Part shown: positions 35,231-43,400 of the stretch, piece by piece
Numbering within the stretch: the stretch's first letter is position 1
Layout of the letters: every line of letters begins with the position of its first letter
From: Bacteroidales bacterium
GTDB lineage: Bacteria; Bacteroidota; Bacteroidia; Bacteroidales; P3
Length of the DNA stretch: 64,000 nt
Assembly (NCBI GenBank): GCA_017550405.1
Contig: JAFZPH010000001.1
Span: 1-64,000, forward strand
Reading direction: 5' to 3'
Program-made: the position numbers and the translations under genes
Notes under the pieces: model-generated
Databases searched by the model: none
Seen by the model: the letters and a program-made list of their open reading frames with translations, nothing else
Told to the model about the DNA's origin: nothing

Positions 35231-36049
35231 ATGAAAACTACACATTACATATTGTTTCTTATATGCTTGGTAGCTACGTTGAACTGCGAAGCCAAGCGAG
35301 AGCCTGCCTGGATGAGAGAGTTGCCAAAACCTGGCAACGACACCTACATCTACGTCAGGGAATCGGGCGAAGGTACCACCATCGAGATTGCTTTGGCCCA
35401 AGCCATGGTACGCGTGTTCCAAAGCACTGCCAACCGTTTAGGACAGCCATTCGATGCCCGAAAAGTGAACAACGACCTCATCAACGGTGTCGACTACAAG
35501 ACAATCTCCAAGCAACAGTCCATCCCCGTCAACCGGGTAGGAGTATACTCCACCCAACTAGCCAGTGGCAAGTGGTGGGTATACGTCCTCTGCCAGGTGG
35601 CAGCCATGAGCAATGTCGAACCCGTATGGGAACGTCTGGGACTCACCTCAACCTCCGAGACATTGGTATCCCTCGCCAAGTCCACCGTCCTTCCCGGTTG
35701 GGGGCAGATAAGCAAAGGCTATACCAGTGAAGGTCTCCTCACCATGGGAGGCGAAGTCTTGCTTGTTGGCGGAGGCATTCTCAGCTACCGTGTAGCTCAA
35801 AACCAGCTCGACATCATGCGGACACCCAACGTGTCGGTTTCCGACTTTGCCACTGCAAGCAAGCAATACCAAACCATGCAGACACTGTCGTATGTTGCCT
35901 GGGGTATGGCCGGAGCACTATACATCTTCAATATTATCAGGGCAGTCTCTGCTCATCCCAAGTCATCCTACGACATCACCCTTGCCCCCTCTGCCATTGC
36001 CACCCCCTACTCTATTTCTCCCACCATTGGTTTAACCTATAGATTTTAA
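35231..36049 (+). CDS. Secreted/membrane protein with a DUF5683-like C-terminal part
   Basis: 272 residues. A signal peptide (~1-21) leads into a domain (~25-130) that looks like the LPP20/lipoprotein-type fold (WMRELPKPGNDTYIYVRESG, ALAQAMVRVF). The second half starts LAKSTVLPGWGQISKGYTSE, the phrase that opens DUF5683-type proteins, and has two or three hydrophobic segments. The function is unknown. It begins 20 bases after the wbpD-like gene and 4 bases before the next. Confidence 0.6.
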   Translation: MKTTHYILFLICLVATLNCEAKREPAWMRELPKPGNDTYIYVRESGEGTTIEIALAQAMVRVFQSTANRLGQPFDARKVNNDLINGVDYKTISKQQSIPVNRVGVYSTQLASGKWWVYVLCQVAAMSNVEPVWERLGLTSTSETLVSLAKSTVLPGWGQISKGYTSEGLLTMGGEVLLVGGGILSYRVAQNQLDIMRTPNVSVSDFATASKQYQTMQTLSYVAWGMAGALYIFNIIRAVSAHPKSSYDITLAPSAIATPYSISPTIGLTYRF

Positions 36050-36053
36050 CGTC

Positions 36054-37304
36054 ATGCGCAACAAAGTCACACTCATTCTCCTCATAGCAGCGCTCTCCTC
36101 CCTGGTATTCCAGTCGTGTATCAAGGACCTCGAGAAGGAGGGTATCTATGTCACCACGCGTTGCCATGGTTATATCCAGGACATGGCAACTCACCAACCC
36201 ATACAGGGCATCAAAATTGTCACCACCGACGGCTCATCCATCGACAACACCGTCTACTCCGAATACGATGGCTCGTTCTCTGTCAGCATCAGTATTGATC
36301 AACTGAAGAAAGGATACTACATCTCCGTCCAACCCGACTCCCTATACGAAAGCCAGATAATTCCGCTCGACAACATGACCCTTGGCGTGGAGCAATACGA
36401 CCTTGGTATCATCAATATCAAAGGCCCCTCTACACCAGTGCTTATCACTGACGAAGCCGATGAGATTACCGCCACTTCCGCCCATTGCCAGGCCACCGTC
36501 GTCTCCAACGGCAATTCAGCAATAATAGAATGCGGTTTTGTATACGACATCTATCAATACCCCACTACCGAGAACCACAAGGTCACCTCAAACCTCAACA
36601 ACGGCCGGTTCGACGCTGTCCTACCGCTTATCCCTAACACAACCTACTATGTCCGTTCCTATGCTCGTAACAATATAGGCATCGGCTATGGCGAGCAAAT
36701 CACTATCACCACCCTCAACGGTCTGGCGACCCTCGACAGCACCACTGTCTCTCAGATTACTGCCACTACCGCCATGTGTACCAGTACACTCATTGCCGAC
36801 GGAGGATCCCCTGTTTCTGAATGCGGTTTATGTTGGAGTACTACACCCAACCCCACGATTGAGAATCTGCATTATGGACAACCCAACCAAACCAGCACTA
36901 TCCAATACCGCATTACCAATCTCCAGCCCAACACCAGATACTATATCCGCGCTTATGCTCGCAATGCTGCCGGTATAGCCTACGGCCCTGCCACCTATGT
37001 CGTCACTCTCAACGGTCTCCCCACAGTTACCACCACCAACGCCACCGACATCACCGACCACTCTGCCGTGGCTGGAGGGAACGTCGCCATGGGCGACTTC
37101 CCGATACTGAAGCGAGGGGTCTGCTACAGCACAACTCCCATGCCCACCGTCTCGTCCAATCACACTTCCGATGGTTCTGGCTCGGGCACTTTCACCAGCC
37201 AGCTCTCCAATCTCACGCCAGGCACCACCTACTACTACCGCGCTTATGCCACCAACGTAGTCGGCACATCCTATGGCGAACAATTCGTGTTTGTCACCCA
37301 TTAA
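36054..37304 (+). CDS. Surface lipoprotein with three fibronectin-III-like repeats
   Basis: 416 residues. The lipobox is VFQSCIKD (Cys22). After a beta domain similar to a carboxypeptidase-regulatory fold (~35-120), three ~90-residue repeats follow, each with a phrase like ECGLCWSTTPNPT or KRGVCYSTTPMPT and closing with NTRYYIRAYARNAAGIAYG. These are the fibronectin-III-like repeats common in Bacteroidota surface proteins. The ligand is unknown. Confidence 0.75.
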   Translation: MRNKVTLILLIAALSSLVFQSCIKDLEKEGIYVTTRCHGYIQDMATHQPIQGIKIVTTDGSSIDNTVYSEYDGSFSVSISIDQLKKGYYISVQPDSLYESQIIPLDNMTLGVEQYDLGIINIKGPSTPVLITDEADEITATSAHCQATVVSNGNSAIIECGFVYDIYQYPTTENHKVTSNLNNGRFDAVLPLIPNTTYYVRSYARNNIGIGYGEQITITTLNGLATLDSTTVSQITATTAMCTSTLIADGGSPVSECGLCWSTTPNPTIENLHYGQPNQTSTIQYRITNLQPNTRYYIRAYARNAAGIAYGPATYVVTLNGLPTVTTTNATDITDHSAVAGGNVAMGDFPILKRGVCYSTTPMPTVSSNHTSDGSGSGTFTSQLSNLTPGTTYYYRAYATNVVGTSYGEQFVFVTH

Positions 37305-37334
37305 TACCATCCACACCTTCAATATCAACCCATC

Positions 37335-40300
37335 ATGAAAAAGCAATCCTTCTTCCGAATCATCATATTGCTGGCCCTGTCAGCCTATTGCCCCACGGCA
37401 CTGGCTTACGACTTCTCGGCGCTTGCAAGCTCAGGCCAGACACTTTACTATAACACTCTCTCCGACTCCACTGTCGCGGTGACCTACCCTCATTTCTCCA
37501 ACAACAACTACTACTCTGGTTATACCAAACCCACCGGCAACCTCACTATCCCCGAATACGTCACCCACGGTTCCACAAACTACCACGTCATTTCCATCGG
37601 TAGCAACGCATTCCATTCCTGCACCGGCCTCACCGCCGTCTCCATCCCCTCTTCCGTCACCACCATCAGCGACGGGGCTTTCCATCATTGCAGTTCACTT
37701 ACCACCGTCTCCGTGCCCAATAATGTCATCAACTTAGGTGTCGGAGCCTTCCAAGGATGCAGCAGCCTTGTCACCGCCCAGCTCGGCACTTCTCTCAGCA
37801 TCATCGGCAACGTTGCCTTCGAAGGCTGCACCTCCCTCCGCTCCATCTCCATCCCCAACAACGTTACCATCATCGGCAACTGGGCTTTCAGCAATTGCTC
37901 TGCTCTCGACACCCTGGCCATCGGCACCTCTGTCTCCCAAATTTCCTACAACGTCTTTTCCGGCTGCAACAGCGTACACTACCTCCTGTACAACCCCATC
38001 AATGCAATATGCAGCTACATGACCAGCAGTGGCCACCAATCTTCCCTCCCCACCGCCGCTCTCCACACTCTTGTCATCGGCGACAGTGTGCAGGCCATTC
38101 ACTCCTATTCTTTCTATAATGCACAGAACCTCGACTCTATCTACATAGGAACCAACCTTACCACCATCGACACCCACGCTTTCTCCGGATGTAGCAACGT
38201 CAGCTATCTCTTCTACAATGCCCGGAACTGCACCGATAATGCGTTCTGCTCACCCACCGGCACCACACCCTCCTATGCTTTCCAACCCTTCTCCCAACTC
38301 AACACACTAATCCTCGGCGACAGCGTCCTCCACATCCCCGCCTATGCATTCTACGGCATGTCCTCCCTTGGCAGTCTCACACTCCCTCTGTCGCTCCAGA
38401 CTATCGGTCATCACAGCTTCAGCAACTGCAGTGCCGTCACAAGTCAATTGGTGCTACCTTCCACGCTCATTTCCATTGGCGAACAGGCCTTCAGCGGATG
38501 CTCACATATCAGTTCTGCACTGCAATTCCCGTCAAGCCTGCAAACCATCGGCACTGCTGCCTTCCGCGATTGTGACAGCATCATCTTCCTCAACACCGGC
38601 TATTCCCCTGCCCCCATTCCCGCACAAGCATTCTACGGATGCGACCGTCTCTTCCAAATCACCTTGGGCAATACAACAACATCCATCGGCGACTCGGCTT
38701 TTAGCAACTGCATACGCCTCACCACAGCTCTCCTTGGCGACAGCCTGCAAACCATCGGAGCCAAAGCCTTCAGCAACTGCATTCGCCTTGTCAATCCCCA
38801 GCTGCCCGAAATCATCTCCACCATTGGACAAGAGGCATTCTATGGCTGCTCACTTGTCGGAGGACAGCTGACCTTTCCCCCCTCCGTCATCTCCATCGGC
38901 AATAACGCTTATTCCAATATATCTCCCATCTCCGTCATCACTATGAGGGGCTTCACACCGCCCACAATCTATGCCAACACCTTTGGCTCAGCCACCTCCG
39001 CCACACAGGTCAACGTACCCTGTGGTTCACTGCTCTCCTACTACCTCTCCAACTACTGGGACAACTTCACCAATCTCACCGAAACCACCCCCTACCAACT
39101 CACTGTAAACGTCAACAACTCCGCCATGGGCAGTGCTTCCGTAACCCAACAGCCCACATGCACCAACACCGAGGCCATCATACAAGCCACCGCAAACACC
39201 GACTATCATTTTCTGCACTGGAACGACGGCAACACTTCTAACCCACGAACCCTCGTGGTCACATCCGACACTGCCTTTACCGCTATCTTTGTCTCCGACA
39301 ACTCCTACATCACCGTCACTTGCAACGACTCTACGCGCGGCACCGTGTCAGGCTCCGGACTCTATAGCTATAACTCCATCGTTGTCATCTCCGCCACTCC
39401 TTTCAGCGACTACCACTTCCAGTGCTGGAGCGACGGCAACACACAGAATCCCCGCTACCTCAATGCCACACAAGACTCTGTCTTCACCGCCATCTTCCTC
39501 TCCAACTATTCGACCATTACTCTCCTCAACAACAATCCCGACATGGGTACCGTATCCGGCGGCGGCAACTACTACTACCAAAGCCAAGCCATCCTCACTG
39601 CCACACCCTTTGTCGGTCACCACTTCACACTTTGGAACGATGGTGTAACCGCCAACCCCCGCACTGTGGTTGTATCGCAAGACTCCACCTTCACCGCCAA
39701 CTTTGCCGTGAACATCTACACCCTCACCGCCACCAGCAGCAACAACACCATGGGCTACGTCACCGGTGGTGGCAACTATAGCTACCTCACCCCTGTCGAA
39801 CTCAGTGCCACCGCCTACTACGGCTACCATTTCGTACAATGGAACGACGGTGTCACCACCAATCCCCGCACTATACAGATTGTTTCCGACACTGCCCTCA
39901 CTGCAACCTTTGTCCCCAACACCTACACCGTCGAAGTCACCTCCGCCGATACCACCATGGGCAACGCCTATGGCTCCGGCACCTACAACTATGGCAACAC
40001 CGCCAATCTCTCCGCCTCAGCCCTCCCAGGCTATCATTTTGTGCAGTGGAGCGACGGCAACACCGACAATCCCCGTGCTCTCACTGTCATCGGCAATATC
40101 AGTTTGACCGCCCAATTCGCCATCAACACATACACCCTCACGGTGCTCAGCAACAACACCACCATGGGCTCTGCCATCGGCTCGGGCACCTACACCCACA
40201 ACTCCACCGTCACCATCTCAGCCGAAGCCAACTACGGCTACCACTTCGTACAATGGAACGACGGCGACACCACCAATCCACGTCTCATCACCATGACACA

Positions 40301-41807
40301 CAACGCCACCTATACAGCCCTTTTCACCGCCGACACCTTCACCATCACTGTCATCAGCTCCAACGGCGCCTATGGTTCGGTAAGCGGTAGCGGTACCTAC
40401 AACTACAACACCCCCGCACTCATCTCCGCCACGCCCTTCTATGGCTACCACTTCGTACAATGGAACGATGGCAACACCGACAACCCCAGAACCATCACCG
40501 TCACCGAGAACACCGGCTACACAGCCTATTTCGCCTCCAACATATACTCCGTCTCCGCCCTCTCATCCTCGCCCGCATCAGGCACCGTCACCGGTGGAGG
40601 CAATTACAACTACCAAGAGATTGTCACCCTTACTGCTATTCCTGCCGACCACAATCACTTCAGCCACTGGAACGACGGCAACACCGATAACCCCCGCACT
40701 TTTACCGTCACTTCCGATACCCTCTTCACCGCTCACTTCTACATCGACTCGTTCCTTCTCTCAGCCACAGCCAACATCGACCGCCGGGGCATTGTCACCG
40801 GTTCCGGTACCAAAGCCTACGGCGCTTCGGCTGTACTCACAGCTATCCCCAACCACGGCTTCTATTTCTCTTCATGGAACGACAGCGTCACTCAGAATCC
40901 CCGCACCATACTCGTCACCTCCGACACTGCCTTTACCGCAACCTTCCTGCCCAACATCTATGCACTCAACGTCGACTGCAACGACTCCCTCATGGGTTCC
41001 GTCACAGGCTCCGGTCTCTACTATTACGAAAGCGAGGCGACACTCACCGCCACCCCTGCCAACCACCATTACTTTGTGAGCTGGAGCGACGGTAACACTC
41101 AGAACCCCCGCATCCTGACCGTCACACGCGACAGCAACATCACCGCCCAGTTCCACCCCGAACCCCGCTACACTATCACTGTCAACAGCAATGACAACAC
41201 CCGCGGTACCGTCTCCGGCTCCGGCACCTACTACGGTGGCCAAGAGATTACCATCCAGGCCACACCCGCCAGCTACAATACCTTCAAGTACTGGAGCGAC
41301 GGCAATACCGACAATCCCCGTACTGTCCGTGTGCTTGCCAACGCCACCTACACCGCAGTCTTCGGGTCGCAAATGTTCACCGTCACCGTCACACCCAACA
41401 ACCTCGACATGGGTGCCGCTTATGGCAGCGGTGAATATGCCTATGGAGAGGAAGCGACACTGGTGGCACGACCCTTCCCGGGCTATGCATTCCGCAACTG
41501 GAGCGACGGCAACACCAATCCCGAACGCACCATCGTTGTACGCTACGACATCTCATACCAGGCGTTCTTCTACAACGCCCTCGGCATCGACGACACCCCG
41601 GCGGACAGCATCAACGTGGTCACCAAGGGTCATGACATCATCGTCGAGGGGGCAATGGGCAAGACAGTCTGCCTGTACGACATCATGGGTCGCCGCCTAG
41701 CTGTCTCCAACAATGCCTCGGCCTCCCACCACCTGCAGGCTCCAGCCGCCGGCATCTACATGCTGCACATCGAGGGCACCAAAGCCCGTAAGATAGTCAT
41801 CCGCTAA
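37335..41807 (+). CDS. Giant T9SS-secreted protein: BspA-type LRRs and twelve InlB-type B repeats
   Basis: 1490 residues. A signal peptide (~1-24) precedes about fifteen BspA-type leucine-rich repeats (LRR_5; e.g. VISIGSNAFHSCTGLTAVSI) to ~560. Then come twelve repeats of about 69 residues (~585-1417), each built as TMGSVSGSGTYNY, HFVQWNDGNTDNPRT and TFTATF, like InlB B-repeats. The C-terminal ~75 residues (ICLYDIMGRR-type text with HHLQAPAAGIYMLHIEG) are a type A T9SS sorting domain. A secreted adhesin or host-contact protein is likely by family. It is last in the polysaccharide cluster, 30 bases after the lipoprotein gene. Confidence 0.88.
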   Translation: MKKQSFFRIIILLALSAYCPTALAYDFSALASSGQTLYYNTLSDSTVAVTYPHFSNNNYYSGYTKPTGNLTIPEYVTHGSTNYHVISIGSNAFHSCTGLTAVSIPSSVTTISDGAFHHCSSLTTVSVPNNVINLGVGAFQGCSSLVTAQLGTSLSIIGNVAFEGCTSLRSISIPNNVTIIGNWAFSNCSALDTLAIGTSVSQISYNVFSGCNSVHYLLYNPINAICSYMTSSGHQSSLPTAALHTLVIGDSVQAIHSYSFYNAQNLDSIYIGTNLTTIDTHAFSGCSNVSYLFYNARNCTDNAFCSPTGTTPSYAFQPFSQLNTLILGDSVLHIPAYAFYGMSSLGSLTLPLSLQTIGHHSFSNCSAVTSQLVLPSTLISIGEQAFSGCSHISSALQFPSSLQTIGTAAFRDCDSIIFLNTGYSPAPIPAQAFYGCDRLFQITLGNTTTSIGDSAFSNCIRLTTALLGDSLQTIGAKAFSNCIRLVNPQLPEIISTIGQEAFYGCSLVGGQLTFPPSVISIGNNAYSNISPISVITMRGFTPPTIYANTFGSATSATQVNVPCGSLLSYYLSNYWDNFTNLTETTPYQLTVNVNNSAMGSASVTQQPTCTNTEAIIQATANTDYHFLHWNDGNTSNPRTLVVTSDTAFTAIFVSDNSYITVTCNDSTRGTVSGSGLYSYNSIVVISATPFSDYHFQCWSDGNTQNPRYLNATQDSVFTAIFLSNYSTITLLNNNPDMGTVSGGGNYYYQSQAILTATPFVGHHFTLWNDGVTANPRTVVVSQDSTFTANFAVNIYTLTATSSNNTMGYVTGGGNYSYLTPVELSATAYYGYHFVQWNDGVTTNPRTIQIVSDTALTATFVPNTYTVEVTSADTTMGNAYGSGTYNYGNTANLSASALPGYHFVQWSDGNTDNPRALTVIGNISLTAQFAINTYTLTVLSNNTTMGSAIGSGTYTHNSTVTISAEANYGYHFVQWNDGDTTNPRLITMTHNATYTALFTADTFTITVISSNGAYGSVSGSGTYNYNTPALISATPFYGYHFVQWNDGNTDNPRTITVTENTGYTAYFASNIYSVSALSSSPASGTVTGGGNYNYQEIVTLTAIPADHNHFSHWNDGNTDNPRTFTVTSDTLFTAHFYIDSFLLSATANIDRRGIVTGSGTKAYGASAVLTAIPNHGFYFSSWNDSVTQNPRTILVTSDTAFTATFLPNIYALNVDCNDSLMGSVTGSGLYYYESEATLTATPANHHYFVSWSDGNTQNPRILTVTRDSNITAQFHPEPRYTITVNSNDNTRGTVSGSGTYYGGQEITIQATPASYNTFKYWSDGNTDNPRTVRVLANATYTAVFGSQMFTVTVTPNNLDMGAAYGSGEYAYGEEATLVARPFPGYAFRNWSDGNTNPERTIVVRYDISYQAFFYNALGIDDTPADSINVVTKGHDIIVEGAMGKTVCLYDIMGRRLAVSNNASASHHLQAPAAGIYMLHIEGTKARKIVIR

Positions 41808-41930
41808 TACTTCACCCCGGCCGGACAGCAAACACTCTCTCCGGCTGGAGGTGCACCGCATCGCCTCCTCCTCCCCCGGCTGGCAAAAGGCATACTTGCT
41901 CACCAATGAAGGGCACCAGAGACGGACTGA

Positions 41931-42037
41931 CTCCCTTCAATCAAGCATCGTTATCCGATCGTTGTCCGATCGTTATCTTACATGCAAAGGAAAACTGAGC
42001 CACGGACAACCCTTAATCGAACGGATATTGAAGGGAG
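41931..42037. repeat. MITE-like element, copy 2
   Basis: 107 bases bounded by a perfect 11-base inverted repeat, CTCCCTTCAAT and ATTGAAGGGAG. Next to the left end are CAAGCATCGTTATCCGATCG and GTTGTCCGATCGTTATC, shared with the element at 10651-10750. The internal hairpin is weaker here. Size and ends suit a non-autonomous mobile element. Confidence 0.65.
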
Positions 42038-42091
42038 CCACGACGGCAATGGTGAAATAACAGGACATCGCAGTATGTCGGAATAAATGTG

Positions 42092-42099
42092 TATCTTTG
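42092..42099 (+). promoter_or_regulatory. -7 box for the patatin-like gene
   Basis: TATCTTTG followed by CA, 36 bases before the start codon at 42128. Confidence 0.7.
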
Positions 42100-42127
42100 C
42101 ATCTTGAAACTAACGATTGATACAGAC

Positions 42128-43030
42128 ATGAAACATACATTGCTTCTGATTGTTGCTTTACTGGCAGGACTGACTGCACAGGCACAAGACACGGCATCAA
42201 ACTACCCCCTCGCGACTAAAGTGTTGAATGGTGAGGGTGTGCAGCTGGGTGTGGCTTTGTGCGGAGGGTCGGCCTTTGGCTATGCCCATCTGGGTTTTCT
42301 TCAAGCTTTGGACGAGGCGGGAATCCGGGTGGACCGCCTCAGCGGCACCTCGATGGGTGCTATCGTGGGGATGTTCTATGCTGCCGGCTATTCGCCACGC
42401 GAGATTGTGAGTATCATCAAAAAGGAGCGCATGGTGAAGAAGACAAATATCTTCCGCCTAAATTTCAAGAACGACGGCGGATTGGCGGACTATGGACGCA
42501 TGAGGGGGATGATGGCAAAGTATATCCCTTACAACAGTTTCGATTCGCTGATGATACCTTTCCATTGCTGCGTGGCCGACATGAACCACCTGCGGCCGGT
42601 GTATGTGTCGACGGGGGGCAACCTGCGCGAGTTCGTAAGCGCGTCGGCATCAGTACCTCGGGTGTTTGCCCCTGTGATGATTGACAGCGTGTATTATGTC
42701 GACGGCTACATCTTCAACAACCTGCCTGTCGAACCCCTTATTGAGGCGGGATGCAACGTGACCATCGGCCTTTACATACAGCGCGACACGATAATGGAGC
42801 GCATTGACGACCCGATCATCATCGCTTCGCGGGCATTTGCCGTCAACTCCAACCTTTGCACACTGGACCACGTCCCGTTGTGTACGTATGGCATTGCCAT
42901 CAAAATAGGTAACCTCGGCAAGCTGGAATTCGACAAGATTGACGAGTTTTTTGAATACGGCTACAAGGCCGGCAAGGAGTTTTTAGAAGGATTGGAGAAG
43001 AATGAGGTAGCGAGAGATGTTAAAGATTAG
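42128..43030 (+). CDS. Secreted patatin-like phospholipase
   Basis: 300 residues from ATG 42128 (MKHTLLLIVALLAGLTAQAQ signal). The patatin elements are complete: the oxyanion loop CGGSAFGYAHLGFLQAL, the nucleophile GTSMGA and the Asp-Gly of the dyad in VDGYIFNN. These enzymes cleave acyl chains from phospholipids. It lacks the C-terminal barrel of larger PlpD types. An earlier in-frame ATG at 42089 precedes the -7 box. A hairpin terminator follows. Confidence 0.9.
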   Translation: MKHTLLLIVALLAGLTAQAQDTASNYPLATKVLNGEGVQLGVALCGGSAFGYAHLGFLQALDEAGIRVDRLSGTSMGAIVGMFYAAGYSPREIVSIIKKERMVKKTNIFRLNFKNDGGLADYGRMRGMMAKYIPYNSFDSLMIPFHCCVADMNHLRPVYVSTGGNLREFVSASASVPRVFAPVMIDSVYYVDGYIFNNLPVEPLIEAGCNVTIGLYIQRDTIMERIDDPIIIASRAFAVNSNLCTLDHVPLCTYGIAIKIGNLGKLEFDKIDEFFEYGYKAGKEFLEGLEKNEVARDVKD

Positions 43031-43043
43031 ATAGATGGATAGG

Positions 43044-43067
43044 CATGGCAAAAAAATATTTGCCATG
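43044..43067 (+). terminator. Hairpin terminator after the patatin gene
   Basis: CATGGCAAA and TTTGCCATG form perfect 9-base arms around an A/T loop, 14 bases after the stop. An A+T-rich stretch and the next promoter follow. Confidence 0.6.
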
Positions 43068-43081
43068 TCGGAAAATATTTG

Positions 43082-43089
43082 TATTTTTG
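43082..43089 (+). promoter_or_regulatory. -7 box in front of the cobalamin riboswitch
   Basis: TATTTTTG followed by CA, directly before the aptamer, as expected for a riboswitch at the very start of a transcript. Confidence 0.7.
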
Positions 43090-43279
43090 CAATCGATTTG
43101 GTCGCCGAAGGGGACTACCCCCGAGGCGTGAAAAGGGAATCAGGTGAAAATCCTGAACAGTCCCGCTGCTGTGAGCTCATCAGAACCGCAGCCCCCAACA
43201 AAAAGCCACTGTGCGACGCCATAGTCGCATGGGAAGGCTGGGCGGCGGAGAGCGAGTCAGAAGACCTGCCAAGTCGTTG
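43090..43279 (+). promoter_or_regulatory. Cobalamin (B12) riboswitch
   Basis: The conserved core is plain: AAAAGGGAATCAGGTG, AAATCCTGAACAGTCCCGC, TGCTGTGAG, a distal arm, and the closing AGTCAGAAGACCTGCC (B12 box). The outer helix pairs CAATCGATTTGG (43090-43101) with CCAAGTCGTTG (43269-43279). Binding of adenosyl- or other cobalamins normally shuts off the downstream gene. A separate hairpin at 43371-43396 just before the next start codon may be the expression platform. Confidence 0.93.
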
Positions 43280-43370
43280 ATTTAAAGCTTTCGAGGAAAG
43301 AGCTGAAAATTGATAGCACGGCGTGTGCGTGTACGCTGTTTATCCCTTTTCACTTGTTTCATGTAGAAAG

Positions 43371-43396
43371 CTATTTTGTAGAGAACAACAAAATAG
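43371..43396 (+). promoter_or_regulatory. Hairpin just upstream of the B12-regulated start codon
   Basis: CTATTTTGT (43371-43379) pairs perfectly with ACAAAATAG (43388-43396), five bases before the ATG at 43401. It could hide the ribosome landing site when the riboswitch is bound. This role is inferred. Confidence 0.5.
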
Positions 43397-43400
43397 TTAT

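Larger units (their letters stand above)
41808..42127. other. Intergenic region with a MITE-like element and a promoter
   Basis: The 320 bases hold an imperfect G+C-rich hairpin after the stop (CCGGCCGGA / TCCGGCTGG, ~41817-41848), the hairpin element described at 41931-42037 and the promoter of the patatin gene. No gene is visible. Confidence 0.6.

Noticed and set aside
39090-41580. Regular ~207-base repeats considered as a CRISPR or satellite array
   Set aside because: The repeats are coding, diverged mainly at the protein level, and form InlB-type domains in one intact frame.
41817-41848. G+C-rich hairpin after the 1490-aa gene as a standard terminator
   Set aside because: It has a mismatch and no T run. 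It may still end the transcript, but I did not list it as a terminator.
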